Below, one piece after another: positions 20,201 to 29,980 of a stretch of 30,415 nt of DNA. Where the stretch lies: the NCBI GenBank assembly GCA_013054445.1, contig JAAMPI010000608.1, positions 1-30,415 of the forward strand, read 5' to 3'. Source of the DNA: Cudoniella acicularis (lineage: Eukaryota > Ascomycota > Leotiomycetes > Helotiales > Helotiaceae). How positions within the stretch are numbered: the first letter of the stretch is position 1; each line of letters opens with the position of its first letter. The position numbers and the translations under genes were made by a program. Below the pieces are notes generated by a model that did not search any database, was not told where the DNA came from, and saw nothing but the letters and a program-made list of their open reading frames with translations.

Positions 20201-21321
20201 ATACGGTCGGCACTGCAAACACTGCGCCTCAACCGCAGTTCACCGACACCTGGAGATCTGCAAATATGAGTGCATCCCCACGAGTTAGAGATTCACGATT
20301 CTTCCCTAACCACCGCGATGTTCGCTTAGAGGATCATACAGTTCAATTTGACAGACCAGGCTCCCCATCCCCGCCACCACCAACTATGCCAGGTCATCCT
20401 GCATATGATGGTGATATCGCTCACCCGCATGTCTCCCTGCCTCGTCCTTCTCCAGTTGTTAAGTTACCTCCGGCTGTGCTTGCTCCCATTGGTCCACCAA
20501 AACCGGTGTCTTTTGCTGCAGCCGTTATAGCTCCTGCAGTTCCGGCCGTAAACCATGTTTCGACTTTCCCACGTCAGGACTATGCTTCTAGAGCCGCTGC
20601 AAATTACCAAGATATTCGAAAAGCTCCGGAGCCAGCAGCTGGAGGCTGGCAAGATAGAATAAACTCTTTGATCGGCCGGAAAAACTCGCCGCCCAAGTCG
20701 CATGCCCTGGCTGTGGACTCGTCAAGCAAAAGCGCCTTGGAACTCTCCCATTCACAATTGGCAGCCACTGTTTCACTACCTTCTTCATCCAATGGAGAAT
20801 CTACTGCGGACTCTGGGTCAGTAACCTCCAAACCCCCGGCTGAAGAGTGCTTCGAAGAGCAGGAGATGGGTTCTCTTCCAGCAATTAAAGTTCCGTTCAG
20901 TGCACCCGCAAATGCGTGGGCTCTTGCACCCCAACAACCCAAGTCCCTTCCTCGAAAGTTTCTTGCTTCGGATGTCACCAGCAAGGAATCAATTACCTTT
21001 CCCGAATCCGTAATGAATAACAGAAACATCATCCTTGTCCGCCTTGAAGGACAAGAGGGTAAAATCTTCAATCTCCCTTATACAAGACAGAGAAGCAACC
21101 CAAGACGAGGTGGCTCTCGAGGAGCTCCACGACAATCTTCATCAGCATCCCATCCTAGAGGTGGTAGAGGAAGAGACTCGTCAAGCGGGTTCCAGTCTCC
21201 AAACCCTGAAAATGCTTCTGTTGCCTCTTCACCGAATCCATCCAGCCGAGGTGGTCACAGAGGTGGCAGAGGATACGGATCTAATTGGAATCGTCAGGCG
21301 TCGACACCAGTCCACACTTGA
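17251..21321 (+). CDS. large disordered protein with C-terminal RGG region, frame interrupted twice
   Basis: The start is ATG 17251 (MMATEATSEI). A 50-bp intron lies at 17879-17928 (GTACGT...CTAAC...TTTAG). The second exon carries a conserved-looking acidic block (KNWADIDDDDDDWAPETIEW). The frame then changes near 18625-18640 and again near 18701-18705, after which it stays open to TGA 21321. As written the first frame stops at TAG 18759-18761 after 486 aa, and a separate 843-codon frame follows from ATG 18790. Composition across the breaks indicates a single protein of about 1340 aa. Features: Pro/Ala/Gln-rich regions, a charged helix (KKRMLKARELAIKRRQEEE), three xPIGPP motifs, and a C-terminal RG/RGG segment (PRRGGSRGAPR, GGRGRD, SRGGHRGGRGYG). 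RGG tails usually bind RNA, so a role in mRNP or translation control is plausible but unproven. Confidence 0.75.
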
Positions 21322-22021
21322 TTGTATGAGCACATCTCTGGCTGGATTGAGCATTGAAGATATGCCTGTATGAACGGGTTATCTATCTTAATCGGACCGT
21401 ATTTCCTTTCTACACGCAACCCTACTTTCCACATACACTTGTAACTGAATGCATGAGCGGATGTTTGTCTCGTCAGCGGCTGTATTGCAATTTGCGTACG
21501 GCGTGTACATTTGTGCGTTAGGTCATGACTTGCTTGATGGAAGCTTGCTTGCATGACTAGGCCACGTTTGCAGGAGCAAACGACGATACAATAGGGCAGG
21601 GGAATTTTGACAAAAAGCTAGACCTTTAAAGGAATCAGCTCAGTCGGGATACTTCATTGCAGATCTTTGCTCTCTAGCTATCAGTTCGATGGCACAATGC
21701 CGCACGTTACGGCTACACATGAATAAAACATTCAAAAATGATAATTATATTGATACTTGTGAAATACAATGAATGCAATGAGAAATGTGAAACCAAACAT
21801 AAAGTATTTCAGCAAATGTGTCATATGTCGAGTTATAAACGCAATTAGTGCCATTTAGTGGAGTCGCTTTTAAATTCGGACCACATAGCATCACACTTCT
21901 TCGCATTTTTTCAGCCGAGATTTTCACCTTCCAATGTTCAAACTAAAGTCTGTTCCCCCATCTCTAAAATTAAGTTCCATAGCATCTCAGTTCCAATACC
22001 TTCAAACAACGATTCGTGACT
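21322..22021. other. intergenic region
   Basis: These 700 bp hold the 3' flank of the RGG-protein gene and the leader of the aminotransferase gene. Open frames on the minus strand (21294-21554, 21745-21927) have no motif. No RNA gene was recognised. Confidence 0.45.
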
Positions 22022-23602
22022 ATGGGCGACGTCTCGCCTCCAAAGAAGCAAATCAACCTTCTTCGTGGCTGGCCACACCCGTCACTCCTGCCCACTCCAG
22101 CCATTACGGCCGCTGCAAATGCCGCACTCTCCAACCCATCCGTCTCGACGCCTGGGCTTCTATATGGACCTGACCCGGGCTACCAACCTCTCCGAGAGGA
22201 AATTGGCAGTTGGTTGAGTCGCTTCTTTGGCGGGAAGGCCGACGCCGAGAGGATATGTATCACGGGGGGAGCGAGCCAGAATCTGGCTTGTGTTTTGCAG
22301 GTTTTTAGCGATCCCACGGTTACGAAGGTGTGGATGGTCGCGCCGTGCTATTTTTTGGCATGTAGAATATTTGATGATGCGGCGTTGGAAGTCAGGGCTG
22401 TGGGGGAGGGGAAGGAGGGCGTGGATTTGGAGCAGCTTGAGAAATACCTGGTTACTGAGGATGAGAAAAGGGATCCGAAGGTAAGATCTTATGTTTGGAG
22501 TTTATTTCTGGTCCCCCTTTTAATGGTTCTTGAACTCGCTGGAGGTTGAGAGCAATGACATCACGTGGAACATTTATACCTTTTTATTGTTTCAATGTAG
22601 AGGATAGACGCTCATAGTTGAGATCTAGCTCCTTTATTGCTTCATTTATTATACCTCCCTTCAACTTCTCAAGCCCAACTTGCTGATTCGCAGCCTCAGA
22701 AAATCAAACTCCCCAAACCCTGGTCCAAAACCTACCGCCACATAATCTACTGCGTCCCAACCTTCTCCAACCCATCAGGGAAAACCATGTCTCTCTCCTG
22801 CAGGCAATCCCTCGTCCGTCTAGCCCGCAAACACGACGCCCTAATAATCACCGACGATGTGTACGATTTCCTGCAGTGGCCTACCTCATCTCTGTCCTCC
22901 ACCAGCTCTATGAACAAGGCTCTCCTCCCCCGCCTCGTAGACGTTGATCGAACGCTAGAACCGCTACCAGCAGAAGGCAGTTTTGGCAACGCGATGAGCA
23001 ATGGTTCATTCTCTAAGATTGCCGGGCCTGGCGTGAGGACTGGATGGGCGGAAGCGACTCCCACATTCACGTATGGACTTTCGCAGTGTGGATCTTCGAG
23101 ATCTGGGGGTGCGCCTAGTCAGCTGACTGCTACGATTATGTGTGAACTGTTGAAGAGTGGAGATCTTGAAAAACATATTGAGCATACGCTGTGTCCAGCT
23201 TACAAAAGAAGATATGAGATTATGATGAAGGCTATTCAACAATACTTGGTGCCTTTGGGTGTGACGGTTGGGGAAGTCAGTTTTGGGGACAAGGAGATCT
23301 TTGGTGGATATTTTATTTGGGTGGAATTACCTAAGGGTGTGGGTGCGGAGAAGGCCTCACTGATGGCGAGGGAGGAGCATGGGTTGATTGTTGCTCCTGG
23401 GAAGATATTTGAGGTCGCGAATGACGAGAGTGTTAAATTTGAGAATTCTATTAGGCTGTGCTTCTCCTGGGAGGAAGAAGCGGATCTAGAAGAGGGAGTG
23501 AAGAGGTTGGGGAAGGTGGTTCAGGAGGTAGTGGAGGGAAAGTCTGCTCCAGAGAAAAAGGATGGAGGGGAGATCAAGAATGATTTGGGAGAGTTTAGGT
23601 AA
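22022..23602 (+). CDS. PLP-dependent aminotransferase, fold type I (aminoadipate-type)
   Basis: Exons 22022-22480 and about 22694-23602 flank a 213-bp intron (GTAAGA...CTGAT...GCAG); the acceptor could also be the CAG six bases later (CAGCCTCAG), which would drop two residues. The product is about 455 aa. The start is ATG 22022 (MGDVSPPKKQINLLRGWPHP). Class I/II aminotransferase landmarks: YGPDPGYQPLREEIGSWL, ICITGGASQNLACVLQVF, then VPTFSNPSGKTMS, ALIITDDVYDFLQW and the PLP-lysine segment NGSFSKIAGPGVRTGW (Lys about 261), with SIRLCFSW near the end. The general plan resembles yeast YER152C and the 2-aminoadipate aminotransferase group, so an amino-acid/2-oxo-acid exchange in the cytosol is expected; the substrate is not certain. 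The C-terminal 30 residues are charged and poorly conserved-looking. Confidence 0.9.
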
Positions 23603-23609
23603 TATCTCC

Positions 23610-24517
23610 TCACCATCTGTGTTTGTCTGATGAGTACTCCGAGCCCTCAAATACAGTTACCGCATCTTCACCTGGTATCGGCGATGGCGTTTCTGATTTT
23701 ACGACATCCTCCCTAATCCTCTTTTGTATTTCCTCATCAACTCCCCATTTGTCAAATCGCTCATTTTATGGTTCCCAGATATTCTTGTATGATTTCATGA
23801 GCGAACAAATTAAGTTTTGCATGGTATGGCAAACATTCCATCCCATCTCTTTCCGCAAACCTTCAATTATCGAAATCATCGAGTCTGCCCAAACCGGGCC
23901 ATGCCCTTCTCTCTCTCCACCTCCTTGCCAGGGGTGGCGAGCCACGCCACTGCTGTACAGATAGAGAAAGGCATGAAGCATCTCGTGGAGAAGAGTAGAA
24001 AAGCAAATTGACTCGCGTGTATCCTCTGGGTCAGGGTTTGGTTTATAAACATCTAGGTTTATCCATATCCTCTTGCAATAATTCAAGAAAGCCCCACCTA
24101 TTCGGTGTGGGTCGACATCTGGGGCTTTAACTTGCGGGGGCCGCTCAAAAAATAACTCCCCGGTATATCGCACAACGCTGTTGACGAAGAAGGCGCGGCC
24201 AAAAATCCCCATCCAAGTATTACACATATCCTGTAATTCCTGGGTCTCTACTGGGGATTTAAGTTCTCCTTTTACAATCTTCATGTCTTTTTCTGTGAGC
24301 TTTGATGCCAAAGGGAGAGCACAGCTCTCCTGGATAGCACAGCTCTCCTGGATAGCACGCTTGAGGTTTGCATCGCGGTACTTTAGTTCAACGAGTGGCA
24401 TACCATTGCGATATCTGCTTTAATATCTCTGTACTCTACGAAGTCTTCAACCCAAATGCGGCGATTGATGCAGGACCTGACCCAAAATCCTTGGGCTCGG
24501 GAAACGAGATCACTCAT
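23610..24517 (-). pseudogene. SprT-like (HEMLH) metallopeptidase gene, copy A, disrupted
   Basis: A zincin-type peptidase frame with HEMLHAF (codons at 23974-23988) and, further on, GHGPVWADSM, the HExxH...GHG pattern of SprT-like domains. Start candidates are ATG 24517 (MSDLVSRAQG) or ATG 24595. The frame breaks near 24400, where ATGGTATGCC joins two frames (IKADIAM then MPLVELKYRD). An 18-bp unit is tandemly duplicated at 24318-24353, giving AIQESC twice. A TAA at 23766-23768 interrupts the frame before a C-terminal segment (NERFDKWGVDEEIQKRI) that matches copy B (QQLDRWGIDEREEAI) and runs on to TGA 23610-23612. The gene ends 7 bp from the convergent aminotransferase. SprT domains occur in DNA-protein-crosslink proteases; this lineage-specific form has no known role. 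Translation to TAA 23766 from ATG 24401 would still give a 211-aa protein with the active site. Confidence 0.7.
24318..24353 (-). repeat. 18-bp tandem duplication inside SprT-like copy A
   Basis: The unit AGCACAGCTCTCCTGGAT (plus strand) occurs twice in direct succession, followed by a partial third start (AGCAC). It adds six residues in frame. The related copy B has only one equivalent, so the duplication happened after the copies separated. Confidence 0.9.
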
Positions 24518-24595
24518 TTTGCCTTTCGGGGGGGGGGGTGAGTTGGATATATATAGGTCTGTGTCTGTGGGTGTTTGTATCTGATGTACAAGCAT

Positions 24596-25789
24596 TAACT
24601 GGGAAGTGCAAAGGGTTGTATTTCTAAATTTCTGCGAGGTGTTGTTATGACTCCTATTAGTGGAGAGCTAGGAGGTTGGAAACCAATGCTTTGTTCCTGG
24701 TTCTTTGTTCATTGTCAATCTGAAAATCTCACAAAGCGCCAGTGGTATTTGTGAAGAATATTCGAGGAAATAACAGGTATTGTTTTGATTATTTCGAAGG
24801 ATGCGAATCGAACGCTTCTTCCTGCTTTAAATCTGTTCAAATGGGGTTTTATCGCCCCCTGCAAAGATCAAGTTCGTACTTCTCTTCTTTCCTTCTCATT
24901 ATCTCTACTCATCTAATGGCTGCCACGTTTGTTGCAATGGTCTACTCCTCGTGTTCATCTCTGCAAAACAATGCCTCAGTCTCCCACCGATCTGGTCCCC
25001 TTCTGCGGCAACGCCGCGATCCTCTCTTTCATATTTTTTCCTTCTGCCTCACCAATCCCCCATCTGTGAAGCTGCTCCTGCGTTGGCACCCGGTTATTCC
25101 GATACATACAGTACTAGGCAACTGTTGTTAGCTGATTCTCCGAACCCCACTAAAAGGACCAATTATCACCCTTTCCCAGAGTGTATAGAACCACAACCAC
25201 ATTTGCTAGAAGTCTAAGATTCACTGTTGAGGTACTTTAGAAGGTATTATAATAATCCTTTATGGATTCAAGGAGTGAAATTCTAAAAATACCAAAATAG
25301 AATTCTATAGAAATTAAGGGTCAGTCTTTTTATTGGATTTTCAACCTTTTGTGTATAAAAAGGGCCTCTCGCGGATTCTATCGTATAAACGACAATACTA
25401 TATAAGCGTATCACATTTTATAAAATTTCTGAATTAGCAAAATTGTTTATTATGATAGATTAAATAGTATTCGTATACACAGTGTGTCTAGGATAGTGCG
25501 CGTTCTAATTATCAATCTAAGTATTGTGGGTGAGTTTTGGTGGTGAAAGGCCGACCGGCCAACAACAGTTGACGGTGCTCAATGCTATCTCTGAGGCTGG
25601 TGTCAGCTTCCCATCCTACAGATTTTCTATAGGGCGCACTCGTTTTAACCAACTGGGAGCGAAGGCTGCGAAGCTACGCAGGAGGCCTCGATGAAGCCGA
25701 CGATGAATAGCTACGAAGGTTGCTCGTCTAGTTCCTCCAGGTGATCTTGGCCCTCTGCATCATCGGATTCGTCTTCGAGCATCATTGCA
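24596..25789. other. spacer between SprT-like copies, with AT-rich island
   Basis: The part 24598-24830 resembles the upstream flank of copy B (26811-27035), so the duplicated unit included promoter DNA. A C-terminal remnant of a third copy lies at 24976-25126. From about 25220 to 25520 the DNA is strikingly AT-rich with few codons of any sort. From 25520 to 25700 it turns GC-richer and holds an open plus-strand segment (TVLNAISEAGVSFPSYRF) that I do not recognise; it could be part of an old mobile element or gene fragment. Confidence 0.45.
24976..25126 (-). pseudogene. C-terminal remnant of a third SprT-like copy
   Basis: Reading the minus strand gives VPTQEQLHRWGIGEAEGKN and then MKERI before a TGA at 24976-24978. 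This matches the C-terminal tail of copy B (EPTRQQLDRWGIDEREEAI) and of copy A (NERFDKWGVDEEIQKRI). Nucleotide similarity continues upstream over AGTTGC to about 25126 but with a frame break, then is lost. No HEMLH motif is present. It is a decayed fragment between the two larger copies. Confidence 0.65.
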
Positions 25790-26703
25790 TCATACGCCAT
25801 TTTTTAATATCGCTTCTTTTTGCGTTAGTTCACGCTTTGAGTTTTGCTCTTTTATAATTGCTTCCTCCCGCTCATCAATTCCCCATCTATCGAGTTGCTG
25901 TCGAGTTGGTTCGAATTCATTCAAGAACATGCAACTTGCAACAGACACTTGGAGGCCGACATTGACTTTCCATACTACTGCTTTTTGTAGGTTTTCTTGG
26001 ATGGCACTCATGGGATCTGCCCATAGAGGGCCATGTCCTTCCAGTCCCCGACCCCCTAGCCGTGGGTCATAGTCGTCGAAGCAGCTGCTACACTTACACC
26101 TGTGCAAGTCAATGAAGGCATGCAACATTTCGTGCACGAGGGCAGAGAGAGTATATGACTCGATTGTGTTCTCTGGGCCCATGGGTACGCCGTCATAATC
26201 TGTCCTTAGCCATATCCTTTCTACAGGCGATATATAACCACCATCGGTTCTCGACATGTCTGGAACCTCTGGCTATAGACCTGCCCACTGTAGAAACCTC
26301 AATTCTTCTGGGTCCATAGCTATTGCTGGATCATCTTTTTAGGGTACCTCAGTGATTATGTCTCCGATATGTCGCTTGACACTATTAAAGAAAAAGGCGC
26401 GATCAAAATGACCATCCAAGTATTCCATAGCTCCTCTAGTTCTCGAGGATCTTGTAGAGATGTAAGCGGCTTTCGTAAGACCTTTAGCTCGCTCTCGGTA
26501 AGCTTTGCTGTCATAGGAGTAGAACAGTTCTCAACAAGAACGCGCATGATGTTTGCGCCGCTGTAGCTGCGCTTACTGATTGGTATGCCTTGTGTGATAT
26601 CTGAGGCGAGGTCTCGGTGCTCAGGCTCAGACTCTTCCAACGCCCGTGAATTTTGCAGGTCGTTGAGCTCTACCCCTCTTTTTTTGGAAGGGGAATTACC
26701 CAT
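25790..26703 (-). pseudogene. SprT-like (HEMLH) metallopeptidase gene, copy B, disrupted
   Basis: The first frame starts at ATG 26703 (MGNSPSKKRGVEL, a possible myristoylation site) and reads to WNTWM near 26413. Homology with copy A then moves to the next frame (HFDRAFFFNSVKRHIGDIIT versus GIFGRAFFVNSVVRYTGELF), so one base is missing near 26412. The second frame is interrupted by TAA at 26339-26341 and TAG at 26273-26275, then stays open through HEMLHAF (26120-26134), a Cys cluster (CKCSSC) absent from copy A, EGHGPLWADPM and the RWGIDE tail to TGA at 25790-25792. Catalytic residues are intact, but the protein cannot be made from this sequence as one chain. A 155-codon piece from ATG 26257 would keep the active site. 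Confidence 0.75.
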
Positions 26704-27041
26704 TGTTTCGTGTTTTGATGGGTTGGATGTATGTTTTGTGTGTTTTTGTAAGTGTGGATACGTGTGTATGCGTATTTGCGTGTGCGTGTGCGTGTGTGGA
26801 TTGTGGCTAATGAGGGCAAAAGGTTGTGTTTATATACTTGCCTGAGATGTTGTTTTGGATCACTAAATCAGTAGAGAGTTACAAGGACAATACTTCACTA
26901 TTGTTTCTCGGTGCAGTCTCATTTCAACAAAGCACGAGCGGTATTTACTTACCTTTGAGAGAACAATTGTTCATTGTTTTCTTGTCCCTTGAGGATGTTA
27001 TTGTCTGCAGTCGAACAACTTCGCTGCTTATCACCTACGCT

Positions 27042-27243
27042 GCCACTAGCCTTGCACTTTGCACTTTGCACAACCCCACCTTAATAAAATTGCAGCCAAC
27101 GCATAAAAATAAAATAAAATTCGGCAAAATCATAGAGCGAGTAAATTTCTGTATATTTATTCATATATAATTCCATATTAATTTTCCTTTGTGGTTGTGC
27201 TGCGCGACTTTCGCAACGTAAAATCTAGTGCAAGGCTAGTGGC
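27042..27243. repeat. perfect 17-bp inverted repeat with 168-bp spacer
   Basis: GCCACTAGCCTTGCACT at 27042-27058 is the exact reverse complement of AGTGCAAGGCTAGTGGC at 27227-27243. The left arm is followed by two repeats of CTTTGCA. The spacer is AT-rich. It could be the ends of a small inverted-repeat element or a hairpin. No target-site duplication was obvious. Confidence 0.7.
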
Positions 27244-27641
27244 TGTTAGGGGTACCTAGGCAAAGAAGTACAACGGAGTCGGGCCCAAGGTATTTGTAGA
27301 CAAAAGGACTCTAGATTAAGGAGGGCCAAAGTCTGACTAAGTAATAACTACTTGGCCCCTAATTGGCAGGTGCCTCCTTCCATAACAGTGGCAGCGTAGG
27401 GGACAACTGCCTGTTCAAACTTCAAAGGGGTGCTTATCGCTCTATGCATCGAGCTCCTACCTCTCTTCAGAGGAAAACGACAAGACAGACAGACTATTTA
27501 GATAATTCAATGAAATGAAGAAAACTCGGGTAGAGATTTATAGACAAGTCTGGAATTACACACTCCGGTGAGGCTCCGGCTCTCCCACCTACCCAAACAG
27601 TGTCAAGAATACATAACAGAATTAAACGAATCCTTTTGATA

Positions 27642-27940
27642 TCATCCTTGTAAATAATCAAAGAGAAAATGCAAGATGCTCTCTTGAAACAAAGCCGTTC
27701 TCAAAATCTCTATCTCTAGATCGGCATCAGGACCTTCGTAACAAAAAAGGAGAGCTTGAGATTCTGGGGATAAGGTTGCCGCCATCGTCTTAACCAGCGT
27801 CATATCCTGGCTGAGCTGGCCTCGAGTGACTACCAACCGGTGCTTTGAAACGACCCACAGCAAGTACTGTACTAGGTCTAAATCGATCCGGCCGGATATA
27901 CAACATGAAGGTACTGGGGATATAGTTCTGGATCGTCATC
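27642..27940 (-). other. unplaced minus-strand open frame
   Basis: The frame is open from about 27940 to a stop at 27642 and reads DLDLVQYLLWVVSKHRLVV, then QDMTLVKTMAATLSPESQAL and ILRTALFQESILHFLFDYLQ. Composition is protein-like, but the first ATG (27863) is internal to the hydrophobic part and the two overlapping frames upstream do not join it through a clear intron. It may be the last exon or a fragment of a gene I cannot name. Confidence 0.25.
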
Positions 27941-28558
27941 ATGGAATCGACTTCGTCCAACAATCCTACATCGAGAATCGAGATTAACAAAACGTGAAGT
28001 GAGAAGATTCAAGTACTTGTGACCAAAGAGCCTAGATCCCCTAGAAGAATGTAAAATGCCAGTGTCAGACATGGTCGGCCCTGCTAAAGGCGAAGGAGAA
28101 TAAATACGACTTTCAAAGTAAATGAAACACCGCGAGACAGGGTGATGGGTCGAGCGAAACAAGTTACTCTATCGAAAGAAGTGGAAAATCGATCCATGAT
28201 AAAATTCGTAAGTAGGTATACCAATACAACACAGGAGAATCAAAACGCTCCTTATTCAACCATCAAAAGTGGTGTTGGATATTCAAAAGGAATATCGTGT
28301 CATGTCATGTCATTAAGATAATGGATCCAACGCCAGTTTGGTATGTCCATGTGCCGTGTGTACCATGTTCATCAGACCAATGCCCATATCCGTCCAGCTC
28401 CATTGCTCCATTCCCATGCATGTATGTATCAAAACGTATCCCCTGCTCTGATTGCAGGTCCTGTTATCATCCCCACCGACGTCCTACACCAGAGACACGC
28501 CGTTCTGTATGCACTGTAGAATACAATAATCTGTCGCTATTAGAGTTCCCAGTCCACC

Positions 28559-29980
28559 CTAGTAGGCATGAACTGGGAGACCATATTTGAGCGGAGAACC
28601 TCGTTGTTGCTCTCGCTCTTTTGTTGAGCCCCCGGAATTTCTTCTCCTGAACATATGTTCAACCATGGCCTTTGGTGTTACAAACTCCATGTCATACTTA
28701 AGCGGTGTGAGCGGTACCCCAACTTGGTGTGTATGTTTTTTGGAATGAAAGCGCCGCTTGATACAATCGTCGACCAAGGCGATGAGACCAGTAGCAATGA
28801 TGACACTAGAATGGTTGTTAGACCCAATCAGGGCATTTGCAGATGACAAAACTTACTCTGCAACATCCGTGAGTGCCTCCAGAACACTCTCATCACTGAT
28901 CCACATTGAACATGGAGGCACCCATCCACCAGCAGCATCCTCCGCGCGTATCTGATGGGGCGATCGTAGCTCAGGCACGATATGCGCTATCGAAGGACCC
29001 CCTTCTCCTTTGTGCAGATGATAAGAAACCGTCTTTGCCCCAGCATACTTCTCAGCAATTCGTTTCCAGATGTAGGAGTGACCCCAGTATTCGAACTCAT
29101 AACGCTTGGTGGATTTCTTTCCTCGACGCTTAATCTCGACTTGCGCATAGTTCGAGAACTCAAGCTTGGTAGTGTTCGTAGGTATTGTAAGCGACGATGA
29201 TTTCTGCTCGAATGGGAAACCTTCGGTCTCATCTTGATCGTCGCAACCGGAACCGTATCCGCTGTCTTGCCTGAAGATGCTCTTCTTGCTCTTTTGACTG
29301 TGTGTAGACAATCCCGAGTTTTGTCGCTTGAATTCGGGCTTCCGAATACTTGCAAAAGCATTGCTCATCGATCGCGTCAACGCAGGTCTCGACTCTGCGG
29401 CCGACTTTGTATACTTGCGACTTGAGTGGCAGACCTCTCGACCTGATGAGCGCTCGTAGCGACGCAGGGAGAACTCGCGCTTCTTCAAATCTTGCATGCG
29501 AAGATGGAACAATTGCACATTGCCTTTTTTCCGGTCGGACTCTTCGGTATCGACTCGCAGATTCATGTTTCCATCATAAGTAGTATCATCGTGGCGAATG
29601 TATAGCCTTTTGGTAGAGGGGAAGTAGTCGGCAAAGTCGCTTGGGTTGGTCGGTCTTAAATCGGTCTCGACAACTTCGCGGTATTCAGGGACTTCGTATT
29701 CGGGGTCATAGGATTCTGGTTCTTCGTAGAGCTCTTCTTCTGAAGCGCCAGACATATATGTTTCGGTCGATGATCGAGCATGAAAGGTTGTCACTGGCGA
29801 CGACTCATAGTGCTTTGTGTAGACAGGTCGAGGTGTGATTGCGTGATGTGAGGAGGGTCGAGGGCTGCTGTCGACTGATGTCTGCGCAGTACTTCGAGAG
29901 TCTTGCGATTCATCACTGCCACGAGAGCTAGAGCTACTCGTACTCGAGCTGGTTTGATATCTTGGTGTTGAGGAATGCAT
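28559..29980 (-). CDS. uncharacterised fungal protein, Ser-rich N terminus
   Basis: Two exons (28857-29980 and 28559-28805) are joined over a 51-bp intron (GTAAGT...TCTAAC...CTAG, phase 2), giving 456 aa. The start is ATG 29980. The first 80 residues are Ser/Thr-rich and disordered, then an acidic Glu/Tyr-rich stretch (EEELYEEPESYDPEYEVPEY). The middle has a conserved-looking part (KRLYIRHDDTTYDGNMNLRV, VQLFHLRMQDLKKREFSLRR) and VEIKRRGKKSTKRYEFEYWG followed by HSYIWKR. After the intron there is a short hydrophobic stretch (VIIATGLIALVDD) before a basic C terminus. The overall pattern matches a family of uncharacterised ascomycete proteins. Without the splice the first exon would end with TAA two bases after the donor, so the intron adds 81 residues. 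Function unknown. Confidence 0.82.

Larger units (their letters stand above)
26704..28558. other. long non-coding stretch right of the SprT-like cluster
   Basis: These 1.85 kb hold a GT-rich tract (26755-26800), the copy-B upstream flank that resembles copy A's, a 17-bp perfect inverted repeat (27042-27058 with 27227-27243), and an unplaced minus-strand open frame (27642 to about 27940). Nothing else is supported. The right end is the 3' flank of the gene ending at 28559. Confidence 0.45.

Noticed and set aside
18790..21321. Separate gene starting at ATG 18790
   Set aside because: Sequence upstream in the same frame (RRRTSSNVSGGSGNFVRR) continues the protein with no promoter-like gap; one interrupted gene is simpler.
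28297..28590. Plus-strand 97-codon open frame
   Set aside because: Lies in the 3' flank of, and opposite to, the two-exon gene ending at 28559; Cys/His/Pro-rich text without a recognisable motif.
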